NCBI GenBank assembly: GCA_001897425.1
Contig: MKSW01000033.1
Location: forward strand, 292,717-356,716
Source of the DNA: Actinobacteria bacterium 69-20
GTDB taxonomy: Bacteria > Actinomycetota > Actinomycetes > Mycobacteriales > Nakamurellaceae
Direction: 5' to 3'
Length of the DNA stretch: 64,000 bases
This document shows, one piece after another, positions 61,719-64,000 of this stretch; positions within the stretch are counted from its first letter, which is position 1; every line of letters starts with the position of its first letter. The position numbers and the translations under genes were made by a program. The notes beneath the pieces are model-generated. The model saw only the letters and a program-made list of their open reading frames with translations, did not search any database and had not been told where the DNA came from.

Positions 61719-63661
61719 ACCCGCACCTGCCCGTTCTGAACCGACGCCGGCGCCGACGCCGACGTGACGTCGAAGTCGACCAGCGGATGCCAGCAGGCGA
61801 GTTCCCGCTCGCCATCAGCGGTCAGCGGCGGCATCGCCTCGCGACAGGTCTGGTCGGCGAACGCGCACCGCGGCGCGAATGGGCAACCCGGTGGCATCGC
61901 GGCGGGACTCGGCGGCTGGCCAGGGATGGCGACCAGGGGCTCGTCTCGCCCCGTCTGCAAGGTGGGCACGGCCGCCAGCAACGCGGCGGTGTAGGGGTGG
62001 CAGGGTTCGGCGATCACCTCGGCGGTCGGGCCTTGCTCCACGATCCGGCCGCCGTACATGACGATCACCCGGTGGCATAGCTCGCCCACCACCGAAACGT
62101 CGTGCGAGATCAACACAACGGCCGTGCCATGCTCGGCATTCAGCGTCCGGAGCAGATCGATGATCTGCGCTTGCACGGTGACATCGAGCGCGGTGGTCGG
62201 CTCGTCGGCGATCAGCAGGGTGGGGTCGCCCATCAGCCCCATGGCGATCATGACGCGCTGGCGCATGCCGCCGGACAGCTCGTGCGGGAACTGGTCGAGG
62301 CGACGTTCAGCGGCCGTGATGCGCATGTCGGTGAGCGCCACGATCGCGCGCTCGGAAGCCTCGGCCCGCGAGAGGCCCCCGTGCACCTCGAGTTTCTCGG
62401 TCAGCTGACGCCGCAACCGCAGCGCGGGGTTGAGCGAGGTCATGGGGTCCTGGAACACCATGGCGAGGTCGGTGCCGAGCAGCCTGCGCAACCGGTCGGG
62501 CCGGACGGTCGCCACATCGGTGCCGGCGATCTCCCGCCGGCGCACCTCGACACGACCGGGATACGGCACCAGGCCGGCGGCAGCCAACGCGGTCAGCGAC
62601 TTGCCGGACCCGGACTCCCCGACGATGCCGACCATCTCGCCCGCGCCGACGGTGATGCTGACCCCCTGCACCGGCGTCACCGGAGCGCCATCCGGGCCGG
62701 GGAACGTCACGGTCAGGTCCTCCAGCCGCAGCGCGACGGCTGGACCGTCGGCCCGCGGGGCCGGGGCCGCGGGCAGGCCGCGCCCGGGCAGCAGGGAACG
62801 GCCCATCCGCCGCACCGCGCGGGCCGAGACCGACCCGGAGCGGGAGTCGAAGCCGTGGGCCAGGGACTCGCCGAGCAGGTTGAATGCCAGCCCCGTCAGC
62901 ACGATCGCGGCGCCGGCGCCGAGCGCGATGGAGGGCGTGGTGTAGATGTCCTTCAGCCCCTCGCCGAGGACCCGCCCCCAGTCGTACGCCGGCGGCTGCA
63001 CGCCGAGACCCAGGTAGCTCAGCGCGGACAGCGCGATCAGCGAGTCGCTCGCCGCCATGGTCACCGTGATCAGCAGCGGCTCGGCGATGTTCGGCAGCAC
63101 GTACCGGCGGAGAAGCGCCCAGCGGCGCACCCCCAGCACGCGCGCCGCGGCGACATAGTCCGATCCGGCGACCGCGGTGCCCAAAGTCTGTGCCAGACGG
63201 GCGAACCCGGGAGCCATCGCCAGCCCGATGGCCAGCACGGCACCCAGCGCCCCGGCACCGATCACCGTGCTGATGACCAGGGCGGTGACGATGCCGGGAA
63301 ACGCCAGCCCGATCGCGATGCCACGGCCGGCCAACCGGCGCCCCCGGGGCGGTAGTAGCCCGGCCACCGCCCCGAGCGGGAAGCCGATCAGGGACCCGAG
63401 CAGCACGGCGGCCAGCGCGAGCAACAGCGAGATACGTGCGCTGGCAAGGATCCTGGCGAGCACGTCGCGGCCGAGGGTGTCGGTGCCGAGCAGGTGGCTG
63501 GCGGAGATCCCCTGGCGTGCCTCGACGACGTTCATCGCCATCGCGCGGTCCTGCCAGACCCACGGACCGATGATCGCCACCACCACCACGATCGCCAGCA
63601 CCACCAGACCGAACACGGTCCCGGGGGCCCGCAGCATGGAGCGCACGCGACGGGAGGCCAT
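61715..63661 (-). CDS. Fused DppC-type permease and DppD-type ATPase
   Basis: 648 residues combining two subunits normally encoded separately. Residues 1 to about 285 are a permease with an N-terminal helix, RQGISASHLLGTDTLGRDVL, and the coupling loop AAARVLGVRRWALLRRYVLP. Residues about 310-640 are an ATPase with Walker A GESGSGKS, signature LSGGMRQRVMIAMGL, Walker B LLIADEPTTALD and a cysteine-containing end (CPFAPRCAFADQTC). With the flanking genes it forms a full importer membrane core; the binding protein is probably past the window edge. Confidence 0.93.
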   Translation of the reverse strand: MASRRVRSMLRAPGTVFGLVVLAIVVVVAIIGPWVWQDRAMAMNVVEARQGISASHLLGTDTLGRDVLARILASARISLLLALAAVLLGSLIGFPLGAVAGLLPPRGRRLAGRGIAIGLAFPGIVTALVISTVIGAGALGAVLAIGLAMAPGFARLAQTLGTAVAGSDYVAAARVLGVRRWALLRRYVLPNIAEPLLITVTMAASDSLIALSALSYLGLGVQPPAYDWGRVLGEGLKDIYTTPSIALGAGAAIVLTGLAFNLLGESLAHGFDSRSGSVSARAVRRMGRSLLPGRGLPAAPAPRADGPAVALRLEDLTVTFPGPDGAPVTPVQGVSITVGAGEMVGIVGESGSGKSLTALAAAGLVPYPGRVEVRRREIAGTDVATVRPDRLRRLLGTDLAMVFQDPMTSLNPALRLRRQLTEKLEVHGGLSRAEASERAIVALTDMRITAAERRLDQFPHELSGGMRQRVMIAMGLMGDPTLLIADEPTTALDVTVQAQIIDLLRTLNAEHGTAVVLISHDVSVVGELCHRVIVMYGGRIVEQGPTAEVIAEPCHPYTAALLAAVPTLQTGRDEPLVAIPGQPPSPAAMPPGCPFAPRCAFADQTCREAMPPLTADGERELACWHPLVDFDVTSASAPASVQNGQVRV

Positions 63662-63664
63662 TGA

Positions 63665-64000
63665 TCAATCCTCCTTGAGCGTCGAGCGTGGATCGACGGC
63701 CGCGATGATGAGGTCGACGGCGGCGTTGACGATCAGTACGGCGGCACCCAGGATCAGGATGATGGTTTGCGCGACTGGGAAGTCATTGCCGGTGACCGCG
63801 AGCACCACTTGCGTTCCGATACCGGGCCAGTTGAAGACGTTCTCGATGATGACGGCGCCGCCCAGCAGACCGGGCAGCAGCATCCCGCCGATCGTCAACG
63901 TGGCGGTCAGCAGGTTCGGCAGGGTGTGGCGCAGGTAGAGCAGGCGGCCCGGCAGTTGCTTGGAGTGCGCGGTGCGCAGGTAGTCCTCGCCGAGCACCAC
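63665..64000 (-). CDS. DppB-type permease, C-terminal part (runs off the end)
   Basis: 111 visible residues of the first permease of the same transporter. The coupling loop EDYLRTAHSKQLPGRLLYLRH, ENVFNWPGIGTQVVLAV and a final AVDLIIAAVDPRSTL match DppB ends. The reading frame continues beyond position 64000, so the start is not in view. Its stop is 3 bases before the ATG of the fused gene. Confidence 0.93.
   Translation of the reverse strand: MVLGEDYLRTAHSKQLPGRLLYLRHTLPNLLTATLTIGGMLLPGLLGGAVIIENVFNWPGIGTQVVLAVTGNDFPVAQTIILILGAAVLIVNAAVDLIIAAVDPRSTLKED

Overview
The window is high-GC actinobacterial DNA, roughly two-thirds or more G+C by eye. It reads as Mycobacteriales: a RamB-type regulator beside isocitrate lyase and malate synthase, an MmpL-type RND exporter, an AccD3-like acyl-CoA carboxylase subunit, and PmbA/TldD, TrmB and IlvD proteins of actinobacterial character. 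Genes are dense on both strands and often coupled by 4-base stop/start overlaps. I cannot fix the genus. I see no rRNA, tRNA, CRISPR array, prophage or intact insertion sequence.

Layout. 0-6.4 kb: end of a membrane protein, a winged-helix regulator, a PiT phosphate transporter, a VapBC pair, a MazEF pair, a glyoxalase-fold protein and a DUF2235 hydrolase. 6.5-13.4 kb: ilvD, an MFS exporter, an Fpg/Nei glycosylase, a lipoprotein and an adenylate-kinase-like P-loop protein. 13.4-17 kb: a decayed accessory patch with a frameshifted gene, an AbrB-type antitoxin tail, a mazEF pair whose mazF is frameshifted, a lipoprotein and a second VapBC-like pair whose toxin lacks a normal start codon. 17-28.6 kb: the TldE/TldD protease pair, an ABC exporter with a divergent two-component system, a second ABC exporter coupled to trmB, and a DUF4352-like membrane protein. 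28.6-34.1 kb: an apparent catabolic operon of carbamate kinase, a ring-opening amidohydrolase of the barbiturase family, and 5-oxoprolinase-type PxpA and fused PxpBC. 34.2-37.8 kb: pgeF-murL-murD2, a peptidoglycan precursor set. 38-43 kb: ramB divergent from aceA-aceB, the glyoxylate shunt. 43.3-51.7 kb: tetR divergent from mmpL, a patatin phospholipase, an EamA permease, accD3 and a CoA-transferase. 52-64 kb: a DUF2339 membrane protein, an NmrA-like reductase, hydantoinase/oxoprolinase A and B subunits, hicAB with a third small gene, and a dipeptide-type ABC transporter running off the end.

The most unusual feature is not a gene. A short motif with core TATGACG, extended consensus near CCGRGTATGACGMYGTTCG, is scattered through the window. 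I count 34 exact cores on both strands, where base composition predicts about three. Copies lie in gaps, across start codons and in frame inside conserved genes, and sometimes form inverted pairs. This looks like a genome-wide DNA-level signal, comparable in layout to uptake sequences, and I know of no description of it in this group. Two further repeat families are present: a 49-50 bp element with GTGTGC/GCACAC ends in two clusters, and a 52-bp repeat with one copy inside the pxpBC reading frame. Several ordinary enzymes also carry low-complexity insertions or N-terminal extensions.
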